Shown here piece after piece: positions 1-6,052 of a stretch of 6,222 nucleotides of DNA; position 1 is the stretch's first letter; every line of letters begins with the position of its first letter. Position numbers and translations under genes: made by a program. Below the pieces are notes generated by a model that did no database searches, had not been told where the DNA came from, and saw only the letters and a list, made by a program, of their open reading frames with translations. Source of the stretch: Nitrospirae bacterium RIFCSPLOW2_12_42_9 (GTDB lineage Bacteria; Nitrospirota; 9FT-COMBO-42-15; HDB-SIOI813); the NCBI GenBank assembly GCA_001805205.1, contig MHER01000069.1, positions 1-6,222 on the forward strand, given 5' to 3'.

Positions 1-422
1 TAGTTAAAGTGGGCGTATCCTCCGGTAAGGGATAAATTCTCCACCTCTTGAGAGTATTGTAGATATAGATCAAACTCATTGGACACCTTTTTATCTAAGT
101 CATGACTAAACCAGAGGATTGCTGAGAACTCTTTATAAGTGATAATACCCTCTGGCTGGACTACAGGTTTACCTTCGCTATAGTCTATACCCTGGAATAG
201 ATACTTTGATGCCAGCGTGATATCCCATCCAACGGATAATGCCGAGGGTGGTTCTGGCTCGAGACCCTCAGGTTCTTTACTCCCGGGTTGTGGCTGGGTG
301 GCTGCTAAATATATATTTGCTCCTTCTGATAACTGTTCTGCAACCACTGAAGAGGTTGTCAGAAATAGAAGAATCCCTATACCGGTAATAGCAGATAAAA
401 GGGGTCTTTTAATTGATTCCAT
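1..422 (-). CDS. Exported TorF/Gcw_chp-like putative porin, N-terminal part only
   Basis: Reading leftward from an ATG at 422-420, the frame stays open for 140 codons and leaves the window, so the C-terminal part is missing. A strong Shine-Dalgarno GGAGG lies at 434-430, which fixes the start. The first 28 residues look like a signal peptide: positive KR at 5-6, a hydrophobic stretch around 8-23, and a likely cleavage after VVA (26-28). Residues 43-60 form a Pro/Glu/Gln-rich linker. After it, WDITLASKYLFQGIDYSEGK (66-85) resembles the opening strand of the TorF/Gcw_chp putative outer-membrane porins, whose members typically read like 'sxdYvFRGis.s...PavQ'. The alternating polar/hydrophobic pattern in 98-140 fits further beta strands. 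I infer an outer-membrane barrel or periplasmic beta protein. The substrate is unknown. It is divergent from queG and probably functionally unrelated. The exported nature is well supported, the family assignment only moderately. Confidence 0.72.
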   Translation of the reverse strand, partial: MESIKRPLLSAITGIGILLFLTTSSVVAEQLSEGANIYLAATQPQPGSKEPEGLEPEPPSALSVGWDITLASKYLFQGIDYSEGKPVVQPEGIITYKEFSAILWFSHDLDKKVSNEFDLYLQYSQEVENLSLTGGYAHFN

Positions 423-502
423 GATATTTCCTCCAATCTATATGTTGCAATTGATGCCCAGGATTTAAAAAGACTATGGAAGAATTGGGCAGAGAATATA
501 TC

Positions 503-521
503 GGATATACGGTATATATCC
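503..521. repeat. Small AT-rich inverted repeat upstream of the porin-like gene
   Basis: The arms GGATATA (503-509) and TATATCC (515-521) are perfect inverted copies with a 5-base spacer. The repeat lies about 80-100 bases upstream of the minus-strand start codon. That position would suit an operator for a dimeric regulator or a minor hairpin in a leader transcript. In AT-rich DNA a 7-base palindrome can occur by chance, so functional meaning is uncertain. Confidence 0.3.
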
Positions 522-543
522 TTAATAATGCTATTGTATTGGG

Positions 544-676
544 GACCATTTTTTACGAAGGACAATGATAATCCCCCCCTTCCCGTTGCAATGCTTCGTA
601 GCAACGGGAACCCAGCCCCTTTAGAAAAGGGGGGTAAGGGGGGATTTGAAAGGGGATTATCAGGTAAAAAATGGTC
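544..676. repeat. Nested palindromic MITE-like interspersed element
   Basis: Several perfect inverted repeats are nested inside each other. The outermost pair is GACCATTTTTTAC at 544-556 with its complement at 664-676 (13 bp). Inside it is GATAATCCCC at 567-576 with its complement at 652-661 (10 bp). Next comes AATCCCCCCCTT at 570-581 with AAGGGGGGATT at 636-646, with one extra C in the left arm. Two internal hairpins follow: TTCCCGTTGC (580-589) with GCAACGGGAA (601-610), an 11-base loop, and CCCCTTT (616-622) with AAAGGGG (626-632), a 3-base loop. The word AAGGACA (558-564) also recurs inverted as TGTCCTT (679-685), just outside the right arm. There is no open reading frame with coding character and no obvious target-site duplication. 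The folding potential and C-run/G-run design resemble non-autonomous interspersed repeats, but copy number cannot be judged from one window. Confidence 0.72.
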
Positions 677-690
677 GCTGTCCTTATTTT

Positions 691-719
691 TTGCATTTTA
701 ATATCCAGTTCTTTATAAT
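691..719 (+). promoter_or_regulatory. Sigma-70 promoter of queG-queF
   Basis: TTGCAT at 691-696 matches four of six -35 consensus bases including the TTG, and TATAAT at 714-719 is a perfect -10 hexamer. They are separated by the ideal 17 bases. Transcription would be expected to start about 7 bases after the -10 box, near 725-727, which is immediately before or at the queG ATG at 728. The -35 box begins only 15 bases right of the palindromic element and may have been affected by its insertion. The assignment rests on sequence match alone. Confidence 0.65.
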
Positions 720-727
720 CTATTTGT

Positions 728-1684
728 ATGTTAATGGATACAAGGTCTCTTACACAGGAAATCAAGACATTTGGGCTGAAGCTGGGTTTTAGCCATGTTG
801 GTATTGCATCTCCGGACCATTCAGTTTGGGCTGACAGGTTTAGGAACTGGATCAAACAAGGGTTTCATGGGGAAATGGGGTATATGGAAAGAAGCTCTGA
901 AAGGCGTATTGACCCGTTCGCTGTCTTTCCTGAAGTAAAATCTGTAATAGTAGTATCAATGAATTATTATCCTGGTAAGAAACATAGGGAATGTCTTGAT
1001 AATCCAGGGGCCGGGTATATTGCAAACTATGCACTTAATGAAGACTATCATCCAGTTGTTGAAACGAGGCTAAGAGAGCTACTGCAGCATATTTACGAAG
1101 TAACAGGGGGTAAGGTTCAAGGTAAAATTTATGCTGATACAGGCCCAATACTTGAAAAGGCCTATGCTGTTATGGCAGGCCTTGGGTGGATGGGGAAAAA
1201 CTCGCTTATCATTAATCCTGAAACAGGTTCATGGATCGTACTCGGTGTTTTACTCCTTGATATGGAACTCGACTTTGATAAGCCAATTCCTGATCGCTGT
1301 GGAGAATGTACAAGGTGTATGGATGCGTGCCCGACCATGGCCATTGTTGAACCCTATGTGCTTGACGCAAGAAGATGTATTTCGTATATCCTTGGGGAGT
1401 TAAAAGGCCCGATACCTGTTGAGATAAGGCCATTGATAGGGAACAGAGTATTTGGTTGTGATGGCTGCCAGTGGGTATGCCCGTGGAATGAGCATGTCCC
1501 GGTTTCTAATGAGGTGGCCTTCAAACCAAGGAATGATTTAATGTCACCAGGATTGATGGATTTAATACAAATTGTGAGGGATGATGACTTCAAAAGCAGA
1601 TTTAAAAATAGTCCAATAATACGTATAAAGATGGAGAGATTTCTAAGGAATGTTTCTGTAGCACTCGGCAATTCAACTTTATAG
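728..1684 (+). CDS. queG: Epoxyqueuosine reductase QueG, short form
   Basis: QueG is the cytoplasmic cobalamin- and iron-sulfur-dependent enzyme that reduces epoxyqueuosine to queuosine at tRNA position 34, the last step of queuosine synthesis. The 318-residue protein shows the family hallmarks. YALNEDYH at 101-108 matches the usual YARGRDYH. YADTGPILEKA (135-145) carries D137, corresponding to the catalytic Asp134 of E. coli QueG. GWMGKNSLIINPETGSW follows at 153-169. The first cluster motif is CGECTRCMDACP with C191, C194, C197 and C201, and the second set is C217 plus GCDGCQWVCPWN with C244, C247 and C251. The protein ends at RNVSVALGNSTL, just where longer homologues (about 380 residues) continue into HEAT-like repeats, so that C-terminal domain is absent. 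An in-frame ATG at 734 is an alternative start. Neither start has a visible Shine-Dalgarno, and an in-frame stop at 716-718 excludes a longer protein. It is followed after 30 bases by queF. Confidence 0.95.
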   Translation: MLMDTRSLTQEIKTFGLKLGFSHVGIASPDHSVWADRFRNWIKQGFHGEMGYMERSSERRIDPFAVFPEVKSVIVVSMNYYPGKKHRECLDNPGAGYIANYALNEDYHPVVETRLRELLQHIYEVTGGKVQGKIYADTGPILEKAYAVMAGLGWMGKNSLIINPETGSWIVLGVLLLDMELDFDKPIPDRCGECTRCMDACPTMAIVEPYVLDARRCISYILGELKGPIPVEIRPLIGNRVFGCDGCQWVCPWNEHVPVSNEVAFKPRNDLMSPGLMDLIQIVRDDDFKSRFKNSPIIRIKMERFLRNVSVALGNSTL

Positions 1685-1714
1685 GCGAGGTTTGCAGCCT
1701 GACAGGATTTTCGG

Positions 1715-2086
1715 ATGAGATACGGTGAAGAGGCTATAAAGAAGGCAGAGTTAGAACGGTGGGATAATCCTTATCAAGACAGGGATTATGTGATTGATAT
1801 ATCTTTTCCTGAGTTCTCATGTCTCTGCCCGCGTTCAGGTTATCCGGATTATGCAACAATAAAAATTAGTTACGTCCCTGACAGATATATAGTGGAATTA
1901 CGTTCATTAAAGTTATATCTTAACAAATACCGTGACCAGCACATCTCTCACGAGTCTGCTACCAACAAGATATATGATGACCTGAAGAATCTCCTTGAGC
2001 CGCGCAGGATTGAAGTTACAGGAGATTGGAATCCACGCGGAAATGTAAAGACAGTGATAAAGGTTTCTTCTGAGACCCTGAAATAA
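1715..2086 (+). CDS. queF: NADPH-dependent preQ0 reductase QueF, YkvM type
   Basis: QueF reduces the nitrile of 7-cyano-7-deazaguanine (preQ0) to the aminomethyl of preQ1 with two NADPH, in the cytoplasm, committing preQ0 to tRNA queuosine. At 123 residues with a single tunnelling-fold domain it is the short unimodular (B. subtilis YkvM-like) form rather than the two-domain E. coli form. [19 protein letters not shown] at 31-49 contains the active-site Cys (C38, with an extra C36) and the catalytic Asp (D45). ELRSLKLY at 61-68 is the QueF signature E(S/L)K(S/A)xK(L/Y)(Y/F/W) with Arg in the usual Lys position. H79-E80 is the substrate-binding His-Glu pair, and VTGDWNPRG (101-109) is the conserved closing motif. 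An AGGA at 1704-1707, seven bases before the ATG, serves as ribosome-binding site. The 30-base gap after queG indicates one transcript. Confidence 0.96.
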   Translation: MRYGEEAIKKAELERWDNPYQDRDYVIDISFPEFSCLCPRSGYPDYATIKISYVPDRYIVELRSLKLYLNKYRDQHISHESATNKIYDDLKNLLEPRRIEVTGDWNPRGNVKTVIKVSSETLK

Positions 2087-2095
2087 TTTCAGGGT
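2075..2095 (+). terminator. Hairpin spanning the queF stop codon, possible terminator
   Basis: ACCCTGAAAT (2075-2084) is perfectly mirrored by ATTTCAGGGT (2086-2095). The realistic hairpin has an 8-bp stem (2075-2082 with 2088-2095) and a 5-base loop that includes the TAA stop of queF. No clean T-run follows on the plus strand (GACATTATATG), so it is not a textbook intrinsic terminator. It may instead stabilise the 3' end or act with the next hairpin between the convergent operons. Confidence 0.45.
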
Positions 2096-2147
2096 GACAT
2101 TATATGATCTCAGGTAGACGTACTATGAAAATGCATAGCGGGAACAA

Positions 2148-2169
2148 TCCCTGCAAATTGCTGCAGGGA
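2148..2169 (-). terminator. Hairpin just after hemG, candidate terminator of the hem operon
   Basis: TCCCTGCA (2148-2155) pairs with TGCAGGGA (2162-2169) around a 6-base loop. On the minus strand it begins three bases after the hemG stop codon and is followed by TTGTTCCCGC, only a weak T-rich tail. Its position at the end of a long operon and between converging transcripts supports a terminator role, but the tail is poor, so efficiency is doubtful. Confidence 0.5.
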
Positions 2170-2172
2170 GCT

Positions 2173-3540
2173 TCAATTTCCTGTACTTATCTTTTTTGCG
2201 AGTTTTGTTGCCTCTGCAATACAATGGCCTACTGAGACGCCATTTATATAATTACCTGCCAGATAAAGCCCTCGTATGTCAAGTAGCTCACGCTTTATTG
2301 TGTTTATTCGCTCCTGGTGGCCGAGTGTATATTGGGGTATTGCCCTCGGTTGCCTTATTATTCTTATGAATTCAGGCTTATCTTCTATATTAAGAATGTT
2401 CTTTAAATCTTTCAGGGTCATGTCTATCAATTCCGGGTCCTTATATTCGAGGATTTCCGTGTTTCTTGCACCACCTATCATATTCGTGAATGCCACCATA
2501 TCTTCAGGGGCGCGTCCCTGATAGATAGCAGAGCTCCAGATGCTTCCAAGCAGGTTATACCCTCTGAGCTTTGTCTCTTTTGAGGGGATAAGAAAGCCGA
2601 AACCATCGAGATTGCGTTTTATACTCGTTTTTTTAAAACCTGTAAAAATGATTGCCACAGGTATATATTCAATATCCATCAGGTAAGATGCGGCCAGTTC
2701 AGATATGGGATGTATGATATTAGCCGTGACCCAGGCAGGAGTGGCGATCACAACCTTGTTAGCCCTGAAGGTCATACTAACACGGTTCTTTTCGGAAGTT
2801 ACTTCGAATTCATCCCCTGTCCGTTTTACAGATGTAATGCTACAGCCTTTTATAAAACGATCTCCAAGAGCTTTAGAGATGGTATCAGGTATTGTTTGAA
2901 GGCCATCCCTAAAGGAGACTAACCGCATCTTTCTTTTTGGCCCTTCCTTTTTCTTTCTCCCAAACATGGCGCCCTTTACCAGGCTTCCATACTCTTTTTC
3001 CAATGAATACATCTTAGGAAAACAACTTTTTATGGATAGTCGGGTTGGGTCACCTGCAAATACACCGGTTACAAAGGGGTCTATTGCATAATCTAAGAAC
3101 TCCTGGCCAGCCCTTCTTCTAACAAAGTCAGCAATGGACTCATCAGATGTACCACTGTATTTCGAGACAAAGGGTTCTCCAAAGAGGCGGATCTTACCTT
3201 TAATACTCCACAGATCAGTTGTCAGAAACTGGAAAGGGCCTGTTGGGAGTGGTCTTAATCTTCCATCCCTTATTACATAACGGTTCTTTGTACCTGAATT
3301 AGTAAATATTTTTTCATTGATTATACCTAATTCATTACAAAGGTCATCCACCTCTTTGTATATGTCGAGGGTTGAGTTGGGGCCACATTCGATGAGATAT
3401 CCCTCTTCCTTTTCAGTGCGGATGGAGCCGCCTGGTCTCATATCCTTTTCAAAGAGGGTTACATCGAGGCCGTTCTTTTGTAACCAGTATGCGACAGTAA
3501 GACCTGAGATCCCACCACCTATAATAAGAACCTTATTCAT
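2173..3540 (-). CDS. hemG: Protoporphyrinogen oxidase, HemY-type flavoprotein
   Basis: This FAD enzyme oxidises protoporphyrinogen IX to protoporphyrin IX, the penultimate haem step, usually at the membrane surface. The name hemY is also used for this type, and it is unrelated to the flavodoxin-like HemG of E. coli. The 455-residue length is typical. VLIIGGGISGL at 4-14 is the dinucleotide-binding GxGxxG, E31 ends the second strand and binds the FAD ribose, and RPGGSIRT (35-42) followed by GPNS is the family's flavin motif. The C-terminus contains GLYLAGNYINGVSVGHCI (424-441), the second FAD-contacting motif. Because HemN upstream already makes protoporphyrinogen IX, I favour this substrate over coproporphyrinogen III, which the Gram-positive homologue (CgoX) uses. 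It is last in the hemE-hemN-hemH-hemG order, 96 bases after hemH. Its only Shine-Dalgarno candidate, GAGGGGG at 3555-3549, overlaps a repeat element. Confidence 0.93.
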   Translation of the reverse strand: MNKVLIIGGGISGLTVAYWLQKNGLDVTLFEKDMRPGGSIRTEKEEGYLIECGPNSTLDIYKEVDDLCNELGIINEKIFTNSGTKNRYVIRDGRLRPLPTGPFQFLTTDLWSIKGKIRLFGEPFVSKYSGTSDESIADFVRRRAGQEFLDYAIDPFVTGVFAGDPTRLSIKSCFPKMYSLEKEYGSLVKGAMFGRKKKEGPKRKMRLVSFRDGLQTIPDTISKALGDRFIKGCSITSVKRTGDEFEVTSEKNRVSMTFRANKVVIATPAWVTANIIHPISELAASYLMDIEYIPVAIIFTGFKKTSIKRNLDGFGFLIPSKETKLRGYNLLGSIWSSAIYQGRAPEDMVAFTNMIGGARNTEILEYKDPELIDMTLKDLKNILNIEDKPEFIRIIRQPRAIPQYTLGHQERINTIKRELLDIRGLYLAGNYINGVSVGHCIAEATKLAKKISTGN

Positions 3541-3550
3541 GCATATATCC

Positions 3551-3628
3551 CCCTCACCCTGACCCTCTCCCGCAAGGGGAGAGGGAACTTTTCCCTCCCT
3601 TGATGGGAGGGGATAAAGGGGAGGGTGA
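3551..3628. repeat. Double-hairpin REP-like element between hemH and hemG
   Basis: Most of the 96-base spacer is one structured repeat. An outer pair TCACCCT (3554-3560) and AGGGTGA (3622-3628) encloses two perfect hairpins: CCCTCTCCC (3563-3571) with GGGAGAGGG (3577-3585), loop GCAAG, and CCCTCCC (3593-3599) with GGGAGGG (3605-3611), loop TTGAT. The sequence style matches the 'CCCTCACCC...CCCTCTCCCGCAAGGGGAGAGGG' repeats I recall from many bacterial genomes, though I cannot check copies here. Inside a polycistronic message it could form RNA stem-loops that stabilise the upstream hemEHN portion or attenuate hemG. Its pyrimidine-rich end becomes the G-rich stretch used as the hemG ribosome-binding site. 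Confidence 0.75.
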
Positions 3629-3636
3629 AATTTTCT

Positions 3637-4602
3637 CTATACCTGCAATACGATATCCTTCAATGCCTTAATAAACAGTGGCGAATTATTTAATGCAGGC
3701 ACCCTGTAGTAATTTGATATGCCATATCCCTTTGCCTTTTCCCTGTATAGTATATCCATCTCGTACAGCGTTTCCAGATGGTCAGAGACAAAACTTATCG
3801 GGACTAAGACAACACTACTGACTTTTCTATCTCCTAATTCCTTCAGTACATCTTCTGTATAAGGTCCAAGCCATTTCATGGGCCCAACCCTGCTCTGATA
3901 ACTGAGATGACAATTTTTTCCAAGTCCGAGTTGTCTTGATATTGTTTCAACACCCTTTTCTATCTGGGTTGCATATGGGTCACCATCCTTAATAAATCTT
4001 AATGGCAGACCATGGGCGCTAAAGACTATTTGTGTGGTCTTGATATCGAGTTTATGGGATTCAATGGTCTTCACTATTGTCTCACATACTGCATCTATAT
4101 AAAAAGGGTTTTTATGCCACTCCCGGACAATCCTGACTTCTATGCCAGGATTTCCAATACGGTTCCACACCCTGTTAAATTCATTGATACTTGATCCGGT
4201 TGTGGTTATTGAGTAGTGAGGATAAAGCGGGAGTACTATTATTTTCTGCGGCTGAAAATCAATTATATCATTCACAACAGCTTCTATAAATGGATGCCAG
4301 TATCTCATTGCTGTAAAGACTTTGAACCTGTCGGAATCGGGGAGGGCCTTTTGAAGCGCCTCTGCCTGTTGTCTGGTAAGCTCTAAGATAGGGGATTTTC
4401 CGCCTATTAAGCTGTAATATCCTCTAACCACCGGCGATCGCCTTTTTGATATGAACTTTGCAAGCGGTTTCAGCAATATTCGGTTATACCCCATGATATC
4501 AGGGTCAGAAAACAGGTTAAACAGAAACGGCTCTACAGACTCCAGTGATTCTGGTCCGCCAAGATTTATTAAAAGAATCGCTGTTGAGTAAGGATTCTTC
4601 AT
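3637..4602 (-). CDS. hemH: Ferrochelatase (protoporphyrin IX Fe2+ chelatase)
   Basis: HemH inserts ferrous iron into protoporphyrin IX to make protohaem. The 321-residue protein is of normal bacterial length. It opens with AILLINLGGPES (8-19), the typical N-terminal motif. SAHGLPLRF at 195-203 carries the metal-binding catalytic His (H197), and SDHLETLYEMDI at 273-284 holds H275 and E277, equivalent to the conserved His/Glu pair that acts in proton abstraction. SYQSRVGPMKWLGPYTED (234-251) is the ferrochelatase signature region. No N-terminal or C-terminal extension or iron-sulfur tail is seen. The start at 4602 is forced, because an in-frame TGA lies seven codons upstream with no other start between and the next Met is residue 37. 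There is nevertheless no Shine-Dalgarno at normal spacing: AGGTGA lies 18 bases upstream. It lies 64 bases after hemN and 96 before hemG in the same operon. Confidence 0.96.
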   Translation of the reverse strand: MKNPYSTAILLINLGGPESLESVEPFLFNLFSDPDIMGYNRILLKPLAKFISKRRSPVVRGYYSLIGGKSPILELTRQQAEALQKALPDSDRFKVFTAMRYWHPFIEAVVNDIIDFQPQKIIVLPLYPHYSITTTGSSINEFNRVWNRIGNPGIEVRIVREWHKNPFYIDAVCETIVKTIESHKLDIKTTQIVFSAHGLPLRFIKDGDPYATQIEKGVETISRQLGLGKNCHLSYQSRVGPMKWLGPYTEDVLKELGDRKVSSVVLVPISFVSDHLETLYEMDILYREKAKGYGISNYYRVPALNNSPLFIKALKDIVLQV

Positions 4603-4666
4603 GTAATTGCCGGGGAAAAGTCACCTGTTATTAGCCTAAAAATTACTGCAGATGAGGCAGAGTTGG

Positions 4667-6043
4667 TCATATTGTCCTTGAGAATCTCATCTCCCTGCCC
4701 TGGATCTCAAGATAGACATCAAATACCATTGCAATATTTCTGATGAGGATACGGCCTGAGTCATTTATCTCGATTTTATCCGGATGCATTATCAGGAGCC
4801 CCTCATCTCTGAACGGTTCAAGCCTTTTCAATTCCTTTCTGAAATATTCATTGAAGGTTATACTGAATTGCTTTTCCACATCAGATGGCGTAAGTTCAAA
4901 GTCGCACATAAGGCGCGTGATAACATGCCTCCTTATTATATCATCACTGTTTAATTCATAACCTCTGTAAGTTGCCATATTACCGTTATTAAGGGCAGCA
5001 TAATAATCTTTCAGGGCCTTATGGTTCTGGCTGTAGGAGTTTCCCACCATACTTATGGATGTAATCCCGAAACCGAACAGGTCACAACCTGCCTTTGTAG
5101 TATACCCCTGGAAATTCCTGTATAGGGTCTTCTCCTTCTGTGCTATGTATAATTCATCCTGAGGTTTTGAGAAGTGGTCCATTCCTACATAAACATATCC
5201 TGCACTGGTGAACTTTTCTATAGCCATCTTAAGTATCTCAAGTTTTTCTCTGCCCTGAGGGAGGGTATCTTCCCTTATCACCTTTTGATGACGCTTCATC
5301 CAGGGAACATGGGCATAGTTGAAAAGGGCTATCCTGTCAGGATTTATCTCGATGATCTTTTCAACGGTTTTATTGAATGTCCCTGTAGTCTGGTGCGGAA
5401 GACCATATATCAGGTCTATGTTTACACTATAGAATCCCAGGTCCCTGCACCAGTTCACAAGTCTCCTTGTGATATTTTCAGGCTGTATCCTGTTTATTGC
5501 CTTCTGTACTAATGGATTAAAGTCCTGAACCCCCATGCTTATACGGTTAAATCCAAGCCCTTTTAATATTTTCATGTGTTCAAGGGTGGTCTCTCTCGGG
5601 TCTAATTCAACCCCGATCTCTGCATCTTTGGCGATCGAAAAGTTAGAAGCAATATGACCATAAAGCGTTTCCATCTCCGCAGGACTTAAAAAGTCAGGGC
5701 TTCCTCCACCCCAGTGGAACTGGACAACCCTGCGTTCCTTTTTCACGTATTGAGAAATTATCTCTATCTCTTTCCTTAGATATGATAAATATTCTGAGGC
5801 ATGCCCCCTTTTCTTTGTAATTATTGAGTTACAACCGCAGTAGAAACATAGGGAGAAACAAAAAGGTATATGGAAATACAATGAAACAGGAGGGAGGTCT
5901 TTAACGCTGTTCGTCTCAATTATCTTGGCCTTGAACCTCTCCGGTCCAAATTCAGCGTTCCATACCGGTGCAGTGGGATAGCTTGTATATCGTGGCCCTG
6001 GTTTATCGTATTTCAGGAGGGTGTCTATGTTTATTGTTAACAT
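4667..6043 (-). CDS. hemN: Oxygen-independent coproporphyrinogen III oxidase (radical SAM)
   Basis: HemN decarboxylates two propionates of coproporphyrinogen III to give protoporphyrinogen IX without oxygen, using S-adenosylmethionine and a 4Fe-4S cluster in the cytoplasm. I take the start at ATG 6043 (458 residues). A GTG at 6052 would add three residues but abuts the hemE stop with no ribosome-binding site, whereas AGGTGA at 6058-6053 is nine bases from the ATG. With that start, the cluster motif C62-x3-C66-x2-C69-x-C71 and Y56 carry the same numbers as in E. coli HemN. YDKPGPRYTSYPTAP near residue 12 and GVQDFN are family motifs that distinguish true HemN from HemW-like proteins, as does the fourth Cys. 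GGGSPDFLSP replaces the more usual GGGTPTFLS. The C-terminal HemN domain is complete, ending FSRTI. It is flanked by hemE and hemH, which confirms the role. Confidence 0.96.
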   Translation of the reverse strand: MLTINIDTLLKYDKPGPRYTSYPTAPVWNAEFGPERFKAKIIETNSVKDLPPVSLYFHIPFCFSLCFYCGCNSIITKKRGHASEYLSYLRKEIEIISQYVKKERRVVQFHWGGGSPDFLSPAEMETLYGHIASNFSIAKDAEIGVELDPRETTLEHMKILKGLGFNRISMGVQDFNPLVQKAINRIQPENITRRLVNWCRDLGFYSVNIDLIYGLPHQTTGTFNKTVEKIIEINPDRIALFNYAHVPWMKRHQKVIREDTLPQGREKLEILKMAIEKFTSAGYVYVGMDHFSKPQDELYIAQKEKTLYRNFQGYTTKAGCDLFGFGITSISMVGNSYSQNHKALKDYYAALNNGNMATYRGYELNSDDIIRRHVITRLMCDFELTPSDVEKQFSITFNEYFRKELKRLEPFRDEGLLIMHPDKIEINDSGRILIRNIAMVFDVYLEIQGREMRFSRTI

Positions 6044-6052
6044 CTTTCCCAC

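Larger units (their letters stand above)
423..727. other. Divergent intergenic region between porin-like gene and queG
   Basis: This 305-base stretch has no supportable gene. The short open frames across it on either strand lack coding character and cross the repeat. From left to right it holds the ribosome-binding site and leader of the minus-strand porin-like gene (423 to about 500), an AT-rich inverted repeat at 503-521, the nested palindromic element at 544-676 and the queG promoter at 691-719. I see no clear promoter for the minus-strand gene, although its upstream sequence is AT-rich. I also looked for a preQ1 or cobalamin riboswitch ahead of queG and found none. The promoter lies so close to the start codon that there is no room for one. 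Confidence 0.7.

Noticed and set aside
446..462. TGGGCAT...TTGCAAC on the minus strand upstream of the porin-like gene, resembling a sigma-54 promoter.
   Set aside because: The distance between the GG and GC elements is about two bases short of the strict sigma-54 spacing, so it should not function.
541..680. CRISPR array or integron-type repeat.
   Set aside because: The repeats are inverted and nested rather than regularly spaced direct copies with unique spacers.
685..727. A preQ1 or cobalamin riboswitch ahead of queG.
   Set aside because: No conserved aptamer sequence is seen, and the predicted transcription start leaves essentially no leader.
553..855. Minus-strand frames across the palindromic repeat and the 5' end of queG.
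   Set aside because: They read through the hairpin element and oppose queG. The composition follows the repeat, and no ribosome-binding site or family motif is present.
1660..1714. Frameshift at the end of queG removing the C-terminal domain.
   Set aside because: The coding frame ends cleanly after the conserved ALGN, the next 30 bases hold the queF ribosome-binding site, and I see no HEAT-like remnant in other frames.
2276..2521. Plus-strand open frames inside hemG, hemH and hemN (for example 2276-2521, 2705-2922, 4743-4961, 5174-5512).
   Set aside because: They are antisense to genes with unmistakable family motifs along their whole length, and their products have no recognisable domain or start signals.
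6044..6052. GTG 6052 as the hemN start.
   Set aside because: It touches the hemE stop and lacks a spaced Shine-Dalgarno, whereas ATG 6043 has AGGTGA at nine bases and gives the same Cys numbering as E. coli HemN.
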